DNA of 64,000 nucleotides from Diogma glabrata. Taxonomy: Eukaryota; Arthropoda; Insecta; Diptera; Cylindrotomidae. Positions 46,365 through 57,864 of this stretch are shown here, piece after piece. The notes under the pieces were generated by a model. That model did no database searches. It had not been told where the DNA came from and worked only from the letters and a program-made list of their open reading frames with translations. Where the stretch lies: the NCBI GenBank assembly GCA_963693315.1, contig OY856186.1, positions 77,102,042 through 77,166,041 on the forward strand, in the 5' to 3' direction. Each line of letters begins with the position of its first letter. Within the stretch, counting starts at the first letter, position 1. The position numbers and the translations under genes are program-made.

Positions 46365-46930
46365 CGGCACTCTCACAGTTGCATTTTTTTACCTTTTTTA
46401 ACCCAAAAATATTTTCTGGAAATGTTGTGGCAAGCAATCTGTTGGATAACTTCGACAACTGGCTATATTTGGGTATCAGTTAAGAGGCTAAAGCCTTAGC
46501 ACTGTTCAAAGCAAAGCGTTATAACGGCTGTTTAGGACGAATATTTCTATCATTTTTCAAAAAATCAGATAACTGTAATAAAAGGCTTTTTAGCTATCTG
46601 CAATCAACATTGTACAGGTACGACGAAATTTTGCGGTACTTTCACTGTCATTTTTTTTAACCTACACCAAAACTATTTCCTGGAAATGGGGGGCAAATAA
46701 TCTCTTGGATAAGTTCAACAACTGGCCAAATCCGGTTACCAGTTAAGAGGCTCGAGCCCTAAAGCTGTATAAATCAAAGCATTATAACGCCTGTTTGGGA
46801 CAAAATATTGAAACAAAATTGCTAGATATTAAGTATTTGAGCATACTTCTATTATTTTTTGAAAATGCTAAACATCTGCAGTCAGAGGCTTCAAATTAAT
46901 CGGTTCCAACAAAAATAACACCACCAAAAG
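46365..46930 (+). repeat. Diverged pair of the 300-bp repeat seen at 36.2-37.1 kb
   Basis: 'cggcactctcacagttgcat' (46365) and 'cggtactttcactgtcattt' (46634), each followed by 'tggataa..tc.acaactgg', 'agttaagaggct' and a 'ataacg.ctgtt' motif. Same order as in the 36-37 kb array. Confidence 0.65.
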
Positions 46931-48057
46931 TTTTCATCAGTTTTTCTTCACGTAATAACTGGAAATGTTCGAAAAATCTCAAATGACGGTAAAAATGAAA
47001 ACAATTTAATTATTGCAAATGAATGAACACAAAAATTGGTTTTTTCCTGAATTAATGAATAGATACATATTTTTAAACTTTTATTTTACTTATATGTTCA
47101 GTTAAATGGAAAGAAACGAAATCAATTAATAACTCAAAAATTTTAAAAATTGGAATAGATCGTTTTTGAACCTAAAGGACACATGTTTTTTCAGTGTAGT
47201 AACATTAGATTTGAGAAAATCTTGATAATCGGCATCTGTATGTGAGACCAGGAGCTTGATTGTTATTATATAAATATGTGTAAAAAAAATCGTTGAGTGT
47301 GTCAAAAGAACGATTTTCATACATTTTGTTACACAATTTTTTTGACAATCATAAAATGTGAAACATTTTAAATTAGAAACATTTGACAAATAAAATTTAT
47401 AATTTATATGACATGGAATGTAATTGAAGGTGGATATAACCAGCTTCGTTTTTTCACAAAAGTTGTAATTATCATGGAGATTTTATTAAGAAACTTTTTG
47501 TGTCAAGCCGGGTTCCACCACTTCTAAAGAATAGAAACAGTTGGAAAATATTTGGTAATATGGTAGTTGCAGATTAAATATTGTTTTTTAACAAAAGTTG
47601 TAAATAATGAATAGAAGTATTTAAGTCAAACGGAAAAGTAGTATGAGTGTTTTTTTTCAGTTAGCTGTTAGATAAATAAATTACTTACGCTAAATGGAGA
47701 GGTTTTTAAGAAGTTTTCTGGACAAATTAAAACAATTGAGTGCGAAAATATCAGATTGGTTTATATTAAATGTTGTTTTTCCTTTTAAAAGTTGTGATTA
47801 TATCGAATAGAAGCATTAACGCCAAAGTAAGTGGTATTCTGCCGTAGTTTTTTTCACAAAAGTTGTACTTGTTGAAAGAAAGCATTTGCACTAAATAAGG
47901 TTTTCTGGAATAATATAACCAGCTGGGTTGGAAATTATCAGATCGTGCCAGATCATAGTGGCACTAAATGTATCATCGTTTAACCAAATTTTGGTAATTT
48001 ATGATCTTTTATAATCTTTAGCAACGTATTGCTTTTTCGTCTTAGTTTTGTTACAAA
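46931..48057 (+). repeat. Diverged arm-family DNA
   Basis: 'aaaatcttgataatcggcat' then 'tatgtgagaccagg' (47215-47255) matches the inner arm. 'gagtgtgtcaaaagaac' (47294-47310) is the minisatellite unit in reverse. A colinear relative lies at 61280-61560: 'acgatttt(c/t)atacattttgtta' and the '(c/a)gg(g/t)ttc(c/a)ac' region. No gene. Confidence 0.5.
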
Positions 48058-48160
48058 TTTCTAAACAGAATTCAGAAAATAATTATACTTTTACAAATAG
48101 TTTTGTGTTGAATATACATCGCATCCCAAAACTAAAAACAATGTCCTCGTAAAACTTCTA
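48058..48160 (-). repeat. Family D fragment
   Basis: 'caaatttctaaacagaattc' to 'cccaaaactaaaaacaatgt', the inverse of the family D unit's middle part. Confidence 0.6.
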
Positions 48161-49090
48161 TATTATTTCATTATTTCTAGGGTTTTTTTTTAAAAGCATA
48201 TTAAAATTCCACCTTGAAACCAGGGTCTACATGAGATCTATTTGCATGTATATTTGGAATTATTTTGATGACGAGAGAAATTTGTGTGAATGCATTGCTT
48301 TACCTCTCATTTCAGAGTTCTGCATTTGCTTTTTTTAAATTTCTGTCGCATCTACATTCTCGCTTGTTGACTCACTAATCTGCTCGCCAGGTGAGACCGA
48401 GCTAGCAACTATAAATATTTTTTTAATCTCTTAAGAGAATTACTAACATTTTCTGTTATGATTATTTCTTTGCCTGTTGGAAGATCTGCATATTGTATTT
48501 AAAGTGGACCTATAATCTCCTGATCATATGTTTTGCGAAAGTATATAATTTTTGTGTAAGGTATATATCGGAGCTTCTGGTCACTGCCAATTTTTGTTTT
48601 CACTTTTTATTCAACAAAAAAATGAATATCTGTTGCAAGCTACATATTGTCCCAAAAACAGTGAAAATCAATATTGGTGAACTACTTATAGATCTCAACT
48701 GTAATTAAACTTTTTATTTATGTCATTACTAATTTGATTATTAATTATTATTGTTACTAAAAAATCCATTTTCATAACATAACACGCTTCAATAATTTAA
48801 AATTAGATTTAAACTCTATTTCATTCAAGATGGCTACGAAAAGTAAATAATTAGACTATTAACATATGTTAAATTAGTTGTTATTAATTAATTTTAAAAG
48901 TTTACATGTGGTAGATATCGTATTTCATTTAATTATATTTTATTGTTAAACAATGCATAAACTTACATAAACACTTAAATAAAAATCATTCTCATCAATA
49001 TAACCTTAATGGTTCGTTTTTAGATGAATCGATTTAGATGTCTGTTATGAGCTAGTTTTGAATGTCGGCAGTTTGTCAGTATCTATCTTT
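48161..49090. other. Spacer, no recognised gene
   Basis: An open frame at 48493-48708 has no recognised family, splice context or TE motif, and is probably chance in AT-rich DNA. Confidence 0.35.
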
Positions 49091-50720
49091 AGAATCTGTA
49101 TAATCTTTGGGGATTGTCCAGTTAGACGACTCTATTGTGCCTTACAAACAGCGGGAAAAGATAACAGCCTAACAGTATTTCTTCCTTCAATTTTTCCTGG
49201 TCCAATGCCTACACCTAAATATTTTTGAACCATCAGCAGTAGGCTTACTGGTCCATCTTGCATTACTGCTTAATATTTCTGCCTTTAGCTCAAGTCTAGG
49301 CTACTAAGTCTAGGCTACTATCTAGAACGTCTTTCTCAAGTCTAGGCTACTATCTAGAACGTCTTTCGCTTAAAATCACTGAGGTTCCTCTTTCCCATTC
49401 CCTTCGTTATGGAGATATAGACAGGCTCCTATACTTTCTCTGACTTCTTTACAGCGGTGTAGCTCTCTCTTATTCCACGTACTTGCTAAATACGTGATTG
49501 GTGGCTTTGATTTCATTGGATACACGCACCTTTGTCAAACATAAGCTGATCTTTATAAACTACTAAACAACAAAACTTTCACGCTTACTGATTTTTTTAG
49601 TTGAAATCTGTCTATAGCTCACTTAACACAGTCCTCAACTCCGTAAGTAGTGTGTTATCCAACTTATAGTGTTCTAAGCTTGGTCTTAAATTCCTTTTAT
49701 TGCTCATGTCTATTATGCATCTCCTAAGAATACCACCCACAAAACTTGTTTCAAGAAAAGGATTAACTCTCCGTTTATTTTCTATATAGCCGTTCCATCC
49801 GGCCGATTGAACGAAGTTTTGACCTTAGCACCATTTTTATCAGAGATTTATAACGTTTTGCTGCCATCGGGTAGGAAAAAATTATCACAGATAGTTCTAC
49901 AGCTAATTTTCTTAGCTGTCTTTCCCCCAACCCCATCCCCATCTTTAGTGACAAAAGTGATTGAAAACGTTCCGGGTTTCATTTATTAAAAATTCTAATT
50001 AAATTCACCTCCGATTGTATCACCTTTATTTGTGTCAGTGCTTATTACGTTTGGCATTTGTGTCACACTTAATCATGAGCAGGTACTGCTTAGAGTTGTT
50101 TCATTCCATCATGCTCTGCTTGAGATCGATGTCACCATCACTTGGTGGAAGCAATTTTCATGGTCACCATGTGGTGTTTTACTTTTTTTATTTTGTAATT
50201 ATAATTTAAGTAACACGAGTAAGCGCTCGTATCCCATATTGAATTTCAGTTATTTACAAAACTTCGCTTTGGTCCTTTAAAGTCAGTGGTTATGTGGGAG
50301 AGTCTCGTTTGCTACTTAACCAACGTCTTGATAACCACAACTAATGCTGTTATGGCATAAAGGACATTTACGCGTCTCGTTATTAAGTGTCATTATAGGA
50401 TACCACCGCTTCTCTCTCCTCACCCACCTAAAAGAAACTCTAGCTATTCTTTAGTACCAACAATAATGCCAGTAAAATTTTCAAAATGCTTGCGCCGACA
50501 ATGGCCGGTTTCAAGTTTATGCCTCCAAACTTTATCGTATGGTCTCAAACACCACTTTATCTTATGGTCACATTAACTACATAAAGTATTTTTGACCTAA
50601 CCTACTTCTTAGAGTCCGCGTTTATCTAACCTCTTCTCTCAGTCGATGCTTGCGGGGAATAGGTTTATTCTATTATTTTTTGCATGGTTAGTTAACGCCA
50701 GAGTTCCCCCGAGCTCGCTA
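49091..50720. other. GC-richer block, probably a decayed element of unknown type
   Basis: Composition rises sharply compared with the flanks, as it does over the LINE and Helitron remnants. Both strands have short open stretches, for example minus-strand IDMSNKRNLRPSLEHYKLDN near 49690-49640, but none was recognised. At 49292-49370 'aagtctaggctactatctag' plus 'aacgtctttctc' is repeated at a 32-bp step with an extra 14-bp partial copy. Possibly a retrotransposon relic. Confidence 0.4.
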
Positions 50721-52127
50721 TCCCCTATCTTACTGATAGTACAAATACCGAATACATAACGAATACATCCAAATCAATCTGACAACGTGTCGAAAAAGTA
50801 CGAGTCACGATGTTTTATTGAATCAAGTTTTAATGTCAATTTTTATTTTTAGTCGGAGAAAAAATAGGCTAAGAAGATCCAAACAGATTCAGCACACTAA
50901 TCTTTACAACAATACTCATGCTGATGGTAGGGTGGCCAAGATGTAACTTCGCCGGTCCCATACGAAACTATATAATCTCAAATTTAATTATTTATGAAAA
51001 ACGTTTTATGTCAAGTAAAATATTTGGCTATAGCTGTTGATAATTTTTTTTGTTAGAAATAGTTAGAATTTCTACAAAATATTTGAATATTAATTGAGGT
51101 CAAATTCATATTCATATCACTCAACTAGAATTTTTTATTCTTTTCTGTTTTTGTAATATGGTTGAATTTTAAAAAATTGACGCCAAATACTAAATCGTTG
51201 CATGATTTTCGTGTCTTATAAAATTTCAACCCAATTTATTTGTCCAACCAATACCAATTTATTTGTCATTTTGTGAATCGTTCTAAATTTGAATATATAT
51301 TTGTGTTCCATGAAAAATGCCAGACAGAAAATAAAATTTCTTTGGTTACAAGCCTTCTGAGTTTAGAAACCGAACCCTAGAATCTTCCGAACCAAATCGT
51401 GGGATTGGGATAATTAATGACCAACATTTTAAACTGTACCCAAACCATTTATTATTACCAAAAGAATAATTGTATCAAAGCAATCAATGACCAAAACCTC
51501 AACATCAATAGTGCCACTACAAATTATTTCGACTGTCTATCAAAATTTTCAACTCAATAAAATGCTTAAACAAAAAAGCTTTGTTTTCCAAATCAATAAA
51601 ATGTTAACATAAAATGTTAAAACTGTCAATAATTTTGTATTTATATTCATTTGAATTAGGGACTAACCACATATAATCGTAGTTATGAAAATATATAGCA
51701 TTTACTTTACACCAGCAATGGACAAATTGAATGAACTTACCCAACATAAAAAAACAATATTCAAATTATAACTAAAAAAGGAAAACTGAAAATCTATGTA
51801 GTCGAAAAGGAGCATGCGTTCTAATTTTGTGCTTGTCTAGTAATAAATATTATGTAGAATATGTACATAGTAGATATGAGTATAGTGTTTATAAAAGTTA
51901 TTTTTTTACTGTTGCAACGGAATAAATTGAAATAAACCAAATTAAGCACACGATCTCAATATCCTGTAATGTAACTGACACATTACAAAAACAATAAAAA
52001 GTTCAAATTTATAACAAATATATCTAAACTTCTAGAACTTTTATAATATTGTTTTTGTTTTTGTAATACATGAATCCGTGTAAAGCTTTTAAAAAGTTCA
52101 TTTAATAAAAAAATTCTATTTACAAAA
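50721..52127. other. AT-rich spacer, no feature seen
   Basis: No frames, TE motifs or repeats were recognised. Confidence 0.35.
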
Positions 52128-52510
52128 AATTATTTTTCTCCGATAGACAGCAAATATAAATTTTGCAGACTTATTTCAGTCAGCAAAGTGGCACTTTTCC
52201 TGCCTAGGCAGCAAAGCAAGTACTTTGCTGCCTAGGCAGCAAAATAATTAGACTTCATAGAAATAAATAGATATTGCGATTAAAAAAGAAATTTTTTTAA
52301 TCGATTTTTTTTTTCATTTTTAAAATTTTGCTTTATTTTTAAAGAAATAATTATTAAATTACATATCATTGTAATTAATCGGAGAAAAAATTATATGTTC
52401 AACTCGGCAGCAAGGTAGATTGACTGCCTTGGCTGAATTCCTAGCCTCGCTCGCTCGGCTATGAACTATCAGCCGCGGCAGTCAATCTACTACTTTGCTG
52501 CCTAGTTAAA
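52128..52510. mobile_element. Palindromic MITE-like element(s)
   Basis: An inverted pair 'ttatttttctccgat' (52130-52144) and 'atcggagaaaaaatta' (about 52379-52394) brackets a block containing the perfect 20-bp palindrome tttgctgcctaggcagcaaa (52224-52243). A second hairpin follows at 52406-52504, with arms 'cggcagcaaggtagattgac' and 'gtcaatctactactttgctg'. The GCTGCC motif is shared by both parts, so they may be one element. No TSD was assigned. Confidence 0.6.
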
Positions 52511-52949
52511 CAAATAACTATTTCCTATTATATTTTGTACAAGAAAAACAATATCGATTAATTGAGTTACTGGCGCCAGTTGAATTTATTGTTCATAGAT
52601 ATACAGAGAAGATTTTCAATTCCATCAGTTGAAACACATATTATTGGATTAAATATAGAATTTTGTGGGATATGTAAGAAATGTATAAACGTAATACAAT
52701 CTTAATCTACCTTTTATTAAAGATTTCTAATGGTGTTATTGTACTGCATTGTTTAACTAAACGGATTACGTTATTCGGTAAGATTAAGAACTAATTTTAC
52801 ACTATTTAGTAGCAATTTCTTAACTTTATTTTTGTTTCTACTATCATAATGGTATCCGATGCTCCATTAAACTGAAGAATAAAAATTACCGTTGCTCTAT
52901 TATTAATTTAATTTTATAGACTCTTTCGACGGAGCTAAAGATTTGAATA

Positions 52950-53210
52950 TGTAAAAATATGAAGGGGCTAAAATCTTAAATCTTAATATTAGATATCAAG
53001 ACTTCGGTCTGGGCTAAAGATTTTGATATAGTTTTCGGCAAAAAGCTTTTATTGGGACATTGTTTTTAGTTTTGGGCAACGATGTATATCAAACATAAAA
53101 CTCTTTGTTAAAGTAATACAGCTACTGTTTAGAAATTGATTACAAAACTAATACAAATTATTAACAAACAACATCAATACGTTGCCGCAAAATTATAACA
53201 GATCATAAAT
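52950..53210 (+). repeat. Family D copy
   Basis: 'tatgaaggggctaaaatctt', 'atatcaagacttcggtctgg', 'tttgggcaacgatgtatatc' and 'aacatcaatacgttgccgca'. It stands in direct orientation upstream of the larger copy at 53415. Confidence 0.75.
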
Positions 53211-53414
53211 AAAATAATTTAAATTAGTGAAAAGATGATACAATCACAGAACTACTCAAAAACCTTTCCATTTAGATTTTCGAGAAAATATTTCAAAATC
53301 AAAAATCACATTTGTTTCAAAATTCAAAAAATATTCTAAAAATTATAATAAAAACAAAAATTTAAACTTTTTTTTCAAAATTCTAAAAATATTCCAAAAA
53401 TTATAACACAAAAT

Positions 53415-56190
53415 CAAAATATGGAGGGGCTGAAATCTCACAGCTCTGAGATATCAAGACTTCGGTCTGGGTAAAGGATTTTGATATAGTTTTCGGCAAA
53501 AAACTTTCACGAGGACATTGGTTTTAGTTTTGGGCAGCGATGTTTATCAAACACAATAGTAGGGGAGCCCGGGATGCTAAATTTGCAGTTACTAGAGCGT
53601 CATTGGGACTTATTGGATTGTGAAGTTTACGTTCTAAAATGAAAAAAGTTTATTTCAAGTTTTCCATTTTAGTGGGGGGGAGAGCGTGTAAGAATTTTTA
53701 AAAATGTAAAAAAAAACAGTCACATAAAAATACTCGAGCGCGTCAGATATTCATAGAGTATATGCGCTTTGTCTTTCTGATAACCGATACATATAAATCT
53801 GACGATTAACTAAAGGGAGGTGGGCGTATAGAGAGGTGGAAAAACAAAAAAAAAAAAGTTATTCGAGCGTGTCAGATATTCAAGGTTTATGTAAAGTGAA
53901 CTCAAAAAAGTGTCCCATTTAAATGACTGACGATTTAAACGTGACCAAAAGTCATGGCTGATTTTGAAAAATGTAAAAATAAAATGTGACCTTGAGATAC
54001 TCGAGCGCGTCAGATTTTTATGCAGGGGGATCAACTTGATGTCTTCGTCCTCCAGGATGATAATCTGACAATTATATGGAGGGGTACTGTTCGTCTGACA
54101 ATTTTAAAGTGACAATTATTTGTCGTTTCTATTTCTATGTAATTTTTTTCAAAAACAGTATTTTTAATCTACAACTGTAGTAAATTTAATAGTTAAAAAG
54201 CATAATTTACCATTTTGTTTTATGTTACTAGGATTATCTCAGTTATATTAATGCTTTTGGATTGAAAATTACGATTACTACAATTAATGTAATATGAAAT
54301 ATTTGACAATTGATTTTTCCTGCAATTAAGCGAGCAAACATTTACTAGATTTTGGAGTGTTTTTAATTTGTTTTTAAACAGTGCATGAAATTCACAAAAT
54401 AACTTATAAATACAACAAACAAATCAAAGCGTCTAGCAGCCACCAAAAACGTGTACACTATGGTGATCAGCTGAGATGGCGTCATGTCAACAGACGCTCT
54501 AGTGGAGTCGGTGCGAGAGAGTAAGAGATAAAGAAAGAGTGAGAGAGAAGTGAGGCGCGGAGTGGGGAATACACAGCTCTCAGCATCTGTACGCTCCATC
54601 TTTTATTGACGATTTTACCTGATTCGCCCCATGAAAACTGTCAGAATATATGTTTTCCGTAATCCTGATAGGATTACCTTCAAAATTAAAAAAAAGTTTA
54701 TCGCGCTCGAGTATTTCAAGGTGTCGTTTTTTTTTTTACACCTTTGTGACTCGCCTATTTCCTTATGTCACGGTCAAATTGTCAGATTATTGAAATATAC
54801 ACTTTTCTGGGTGTATTTAACTTACCTTCTCTTAATCTGACGCGCTTGAGTTTTTCTGACGATTGATTTTTTCTTACTAATCTGACGGGTTGCCCTCGAC
54901 GCACCCCACTACATTGAGGGTTCATATTTGATAGGAGTACATTACAGGGTGCAAGTTTTCTCCCCATATGATTTTCTGACGCGCTCGAGTAACTCGCAAA
55001 ATCCCCGCTTGGGCTCCCCTACTACAACTCTTTGTTGAAGTACAAGTATTTTTATATCTGTTTAAAAATTTATTACAAAACTAACACGAAACATCAATAC
55101 GTTGCCGGGAAATTATAATCAAAATTCCAAAAAATTTGTTAAAATAAATAAAATCAAACTTTTTCAAAATTCCAAAAATATTCCAAAAACTAGAATGAAA
55201 TCAAATATTTAAACTTTTTCTAAATTCCAATAATAATCCAAAAATTCTTAAAAATTCAAACTTTTTCCAAAATTCTAAAAATATTGCAAAAATTATTACA
55301 AAATCAAAAATACAAACTTTTTCAAAATTCCAAAAATATTTCAAAAACTATAACAAATTCAAAAATTTCCATGTTCAATTTCATTTTCAATTACATTTAC
55401 GTCATAAAAACAGCTACATTTTTTTTCCAAAAAATTGGCTAAAAAATAAATGAAATCATTTTTTGACACCCTTGATAACATTTTTTTGTCAAACTAATAA
55501 TGCCATAATTCTCAATAATAATAATAAAACCGAAGCAATTTCATTTCAAACAAACAATTTTTTTTCCAAAAACTTGGGTAAAAAAATAAATAAAAACTTT
55601 CTTTTGACACACTTGACAACATTTTTTTGACAAACTTATAATGCCATAATTCTCAATAATAATAATAAAATTTCATTTCCAACAAACAATTAATTTTATT
55701 TTTTTTCCAAAAAATTAGGTAAAAAAATAAATAAAAATCTTTCTTTTGACACACTTGACAACATTTTTTTGACAAACTTATAATGCAATAATCTAGTTTT
55801 TGATCTCACATACAAATCCCTACCATCAAGATTTCTCTAAATTTAATGTTCCTACTCGTAATCACTTAAAATGATCGTTTTTTAAGCCAAACATATGAAA
55901 ATTTGCTATTTATGACACACATAATGATTTTTTTGACACACTTCCGGTACAGTTATCGAACACAGCGTCCTTTCGGACCTGTCTCTTGAGTATACCTATT
56001 TTTAGAAGAAAAAAAATTTTGAAATCCCTCCAGCTGTTTTCCCTGCAGCGTAGGTAATGACGGCCGGCCGGCTGGCCTACAAACAGACATACATTTTTTT
56101 TATGCCAAAAAAGTGGGGGTAAGAATTTCACTTTTGGCTCATAAATGTAATACTTAGGTCTTTCAGACCGAAGTAATTAGCTCTTTCAGA
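53415..56190 (+). repeat. Second copy of the 32.2-33.9 kb unit, interrupted by a DNA transposon
   Basis: Family D, then A-rich minisatellite, then 141-bp minisatellite (units at 55465, 55606 and 55748), then diverged arm block (55790-56190), all in the same order and orientation as 32241-33880. Identity is high. Family D is split after 'gatgtttatcaaac' by the element at 53559-55022 and resumes at 'aactctttgttgaagtacaa'. This pair shows that the 1.65-kb unit is a discrete repeated module. Confidence 0.8.
53559..55022. mobile_element. 1.46-kb TA-flanked DNA transposon, non-autonomous
   Basis: Ends read GTAGGGGAGCCCGGGATG (left) and GTAGGGGAGCCCAAGCGGGG (right, minus strand), flanked by TA at 53557-53558 and 55023-55024. 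The uninterrupted paralogue at about 32372 confirms the junctions. Subterminal motifs 'actcgagcgcgtcaga' recur (about 53733, 53865, 54000) and, inverted, 'gcgctcgagt' or 'gacgcgcttgagt' (about 54702, 54840, 54980). No transposase was recognised. The terminal GGGAGCCC core and TA target match those of the 4.25-kb element at 33995-38245. Confidence 0.82.
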
Positions 56191-56689
56191 CCGAAGTAAT
56201 ATTCTTTCTTCTGGTTGGGCTAAAACAACAACTTTATGTTTACTAAAAATTAGTTGTTTAATTCAAATCGAAATCAATTATTAAAACTCTCCTTTGCACT
56301 TGTCCTTGATGATCGTTGCCTCAATGACGTTATTGATTAGCACTTTCATAGCACATCTCGTTCCATAGCATAGGTTGATTAATGTTACACAACACGATGA
56401 TAACTTGCTCAGAATTATGGTTTTTACAATTGTTGTGCTATACGTCTGGAAAAAACGCTGAATGAGCTACTGCTTCAATTCTGTCAACTGACAGTAATCT
56501 GCAGGCAATGTGATGAATCCAAAGATCTTATAAAGTACTGTACAGTGCCTCTAGTGAACTCTATTGGGTTATCGTGCATTCGTCCTTAAGGATGAATTTG
56601 CATACTCGTCCGCCTTTCAACAAATTCAGTGTTTTTCCAAATGCTAAGATAAATTCATTTTGTGATAGAATCCATGCTAACAGCAATGC
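56191..56689. other. Spacer, no recognised gene
   Basis: Slightly GC-richer than average, with no frame or TE motif recognised. Confidence 0.35.
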
Positions 56690-57850
56690 CTAGCTCGGTA
56701 TAGCTCAGATCAGGCACTGAAAGGTCAGCCTGATTGGCCCCTGATCATGTGTAACGGTGTGTTTTATCGGTCCCTGGTTGGGATAGTCGGATCAGGCCCT
56801 GATCCAATTTACCGTCCCGACCACCTAGCATTATATTTGGGCTCAGATCCTGGTCGGATCGGCTTTCCAGTGATAGATATTAGCCGGTTTAGGTCCTTGT
56901 ATCCTGATAAATATCCACGCCTGATCATGCATCCCTATTAGAGCCGGATCGGTTCAACTAGGACATTTACTACCACGGTTGTGAAATTGTTTGCCTGAAT
57001 AATATGTTTTGCCTGAATAATACCGTTACCTGAGCAGAAATTTGTCAGGCTCAACTAAGGTCCTGATCAGGTTTGCCCTAGTCCGGATCAGGCATTGGTA
57101 GGACAGCCTGATTGGGCCCTTATCATGAGTGTAACGCTTTTGTCCTATCAGGTCCTGATTGAGATTACCGGATCAGACCCTGATTAGGATAATCGGATCA
57201 GGCCCTGATTGAAATATCCGGACCAGATCCTGATATATATTTATATATTATACACATAAATTAATCAAATTAAAATAGAAAAATTACAATGGAAAAAATT
57301 AATACATTCATACCACCTTAATCACAATTATTATAGTCTTTCAGCCGAGAAGCGATAACTAAAACATACATGGAACGATTTTAACTATATATTTCTAAAA
57401 TGGATAATACTCTAGTGAATTTTAACCAATTGAAATTTCAGCTAGGGGTCAAATACGAAAAACCTGATCAGGGCCGAATATGTTCAAATAAGGTTAACCC
57501 TAAAAGGGTATTCTAAATCAGGCCCGGAACAGGCCCACAGATTGCGCTAATAGGGATTGCCCTTGTAGGACTGATCAGGCCCTAATCACGGCCTGACTGT
57601 ATTCACGTTTTCCCTAACTAATTTCTGCTCGGGTAGTTAGTTTGCTTGAATGATATGCAAAAAATCAATTATGTCCATCAATATCTATAAAAACATATAA
57701 AATATCATCATATAGGTGAATTAAAATAAATTAAATAGCCTTGATCACATTTCTCTAATATAGCTTGCTCTTTCTGGGCTGATCGGGTCCAGATCACGCC
57801 CTGACTGTATTCATGCTTGCCCTAATTTCTTCTCAGGATCATGCCTAAAA
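56690..57850. repeat. Array of palindromic ATCAGG(C)CCTGAT-type motifs
   Basis: More than 20 degenerate copies of 'gatcaggccctgatc' or its half-sites, on both strands. Longer duplications are embedded: 'gatcaggcactgaaaggtca' (56708) recurs as 'gatcaggcattggtaggaca' (57095), both continuing to 'gcctgattgg'. 'cctgactgtattcacgtttt' (57591) recurs as 'cctgactgtattcatgcttg' (57794). No ORF has TE homology. Probably a MITE or the terminal part of a DNA transposon with many transposase-binding sites. Confidence 0.65.
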
Positions 57851-57864
57851 ACGACAAAACTTTA

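Noticed and set aside
48493..48708. 71-codon open frame as a possible small gene
   Set aside because: No family motif, splice context or compositional signal; expected by chance at this AT content.
49807..50280. Three plus-strand frames of 60-82 codons
   Set aside because: Two overlap each other in different frames and none shows known motifs. The GC-rich block is more likely a decayed element, so they were not called as genes.
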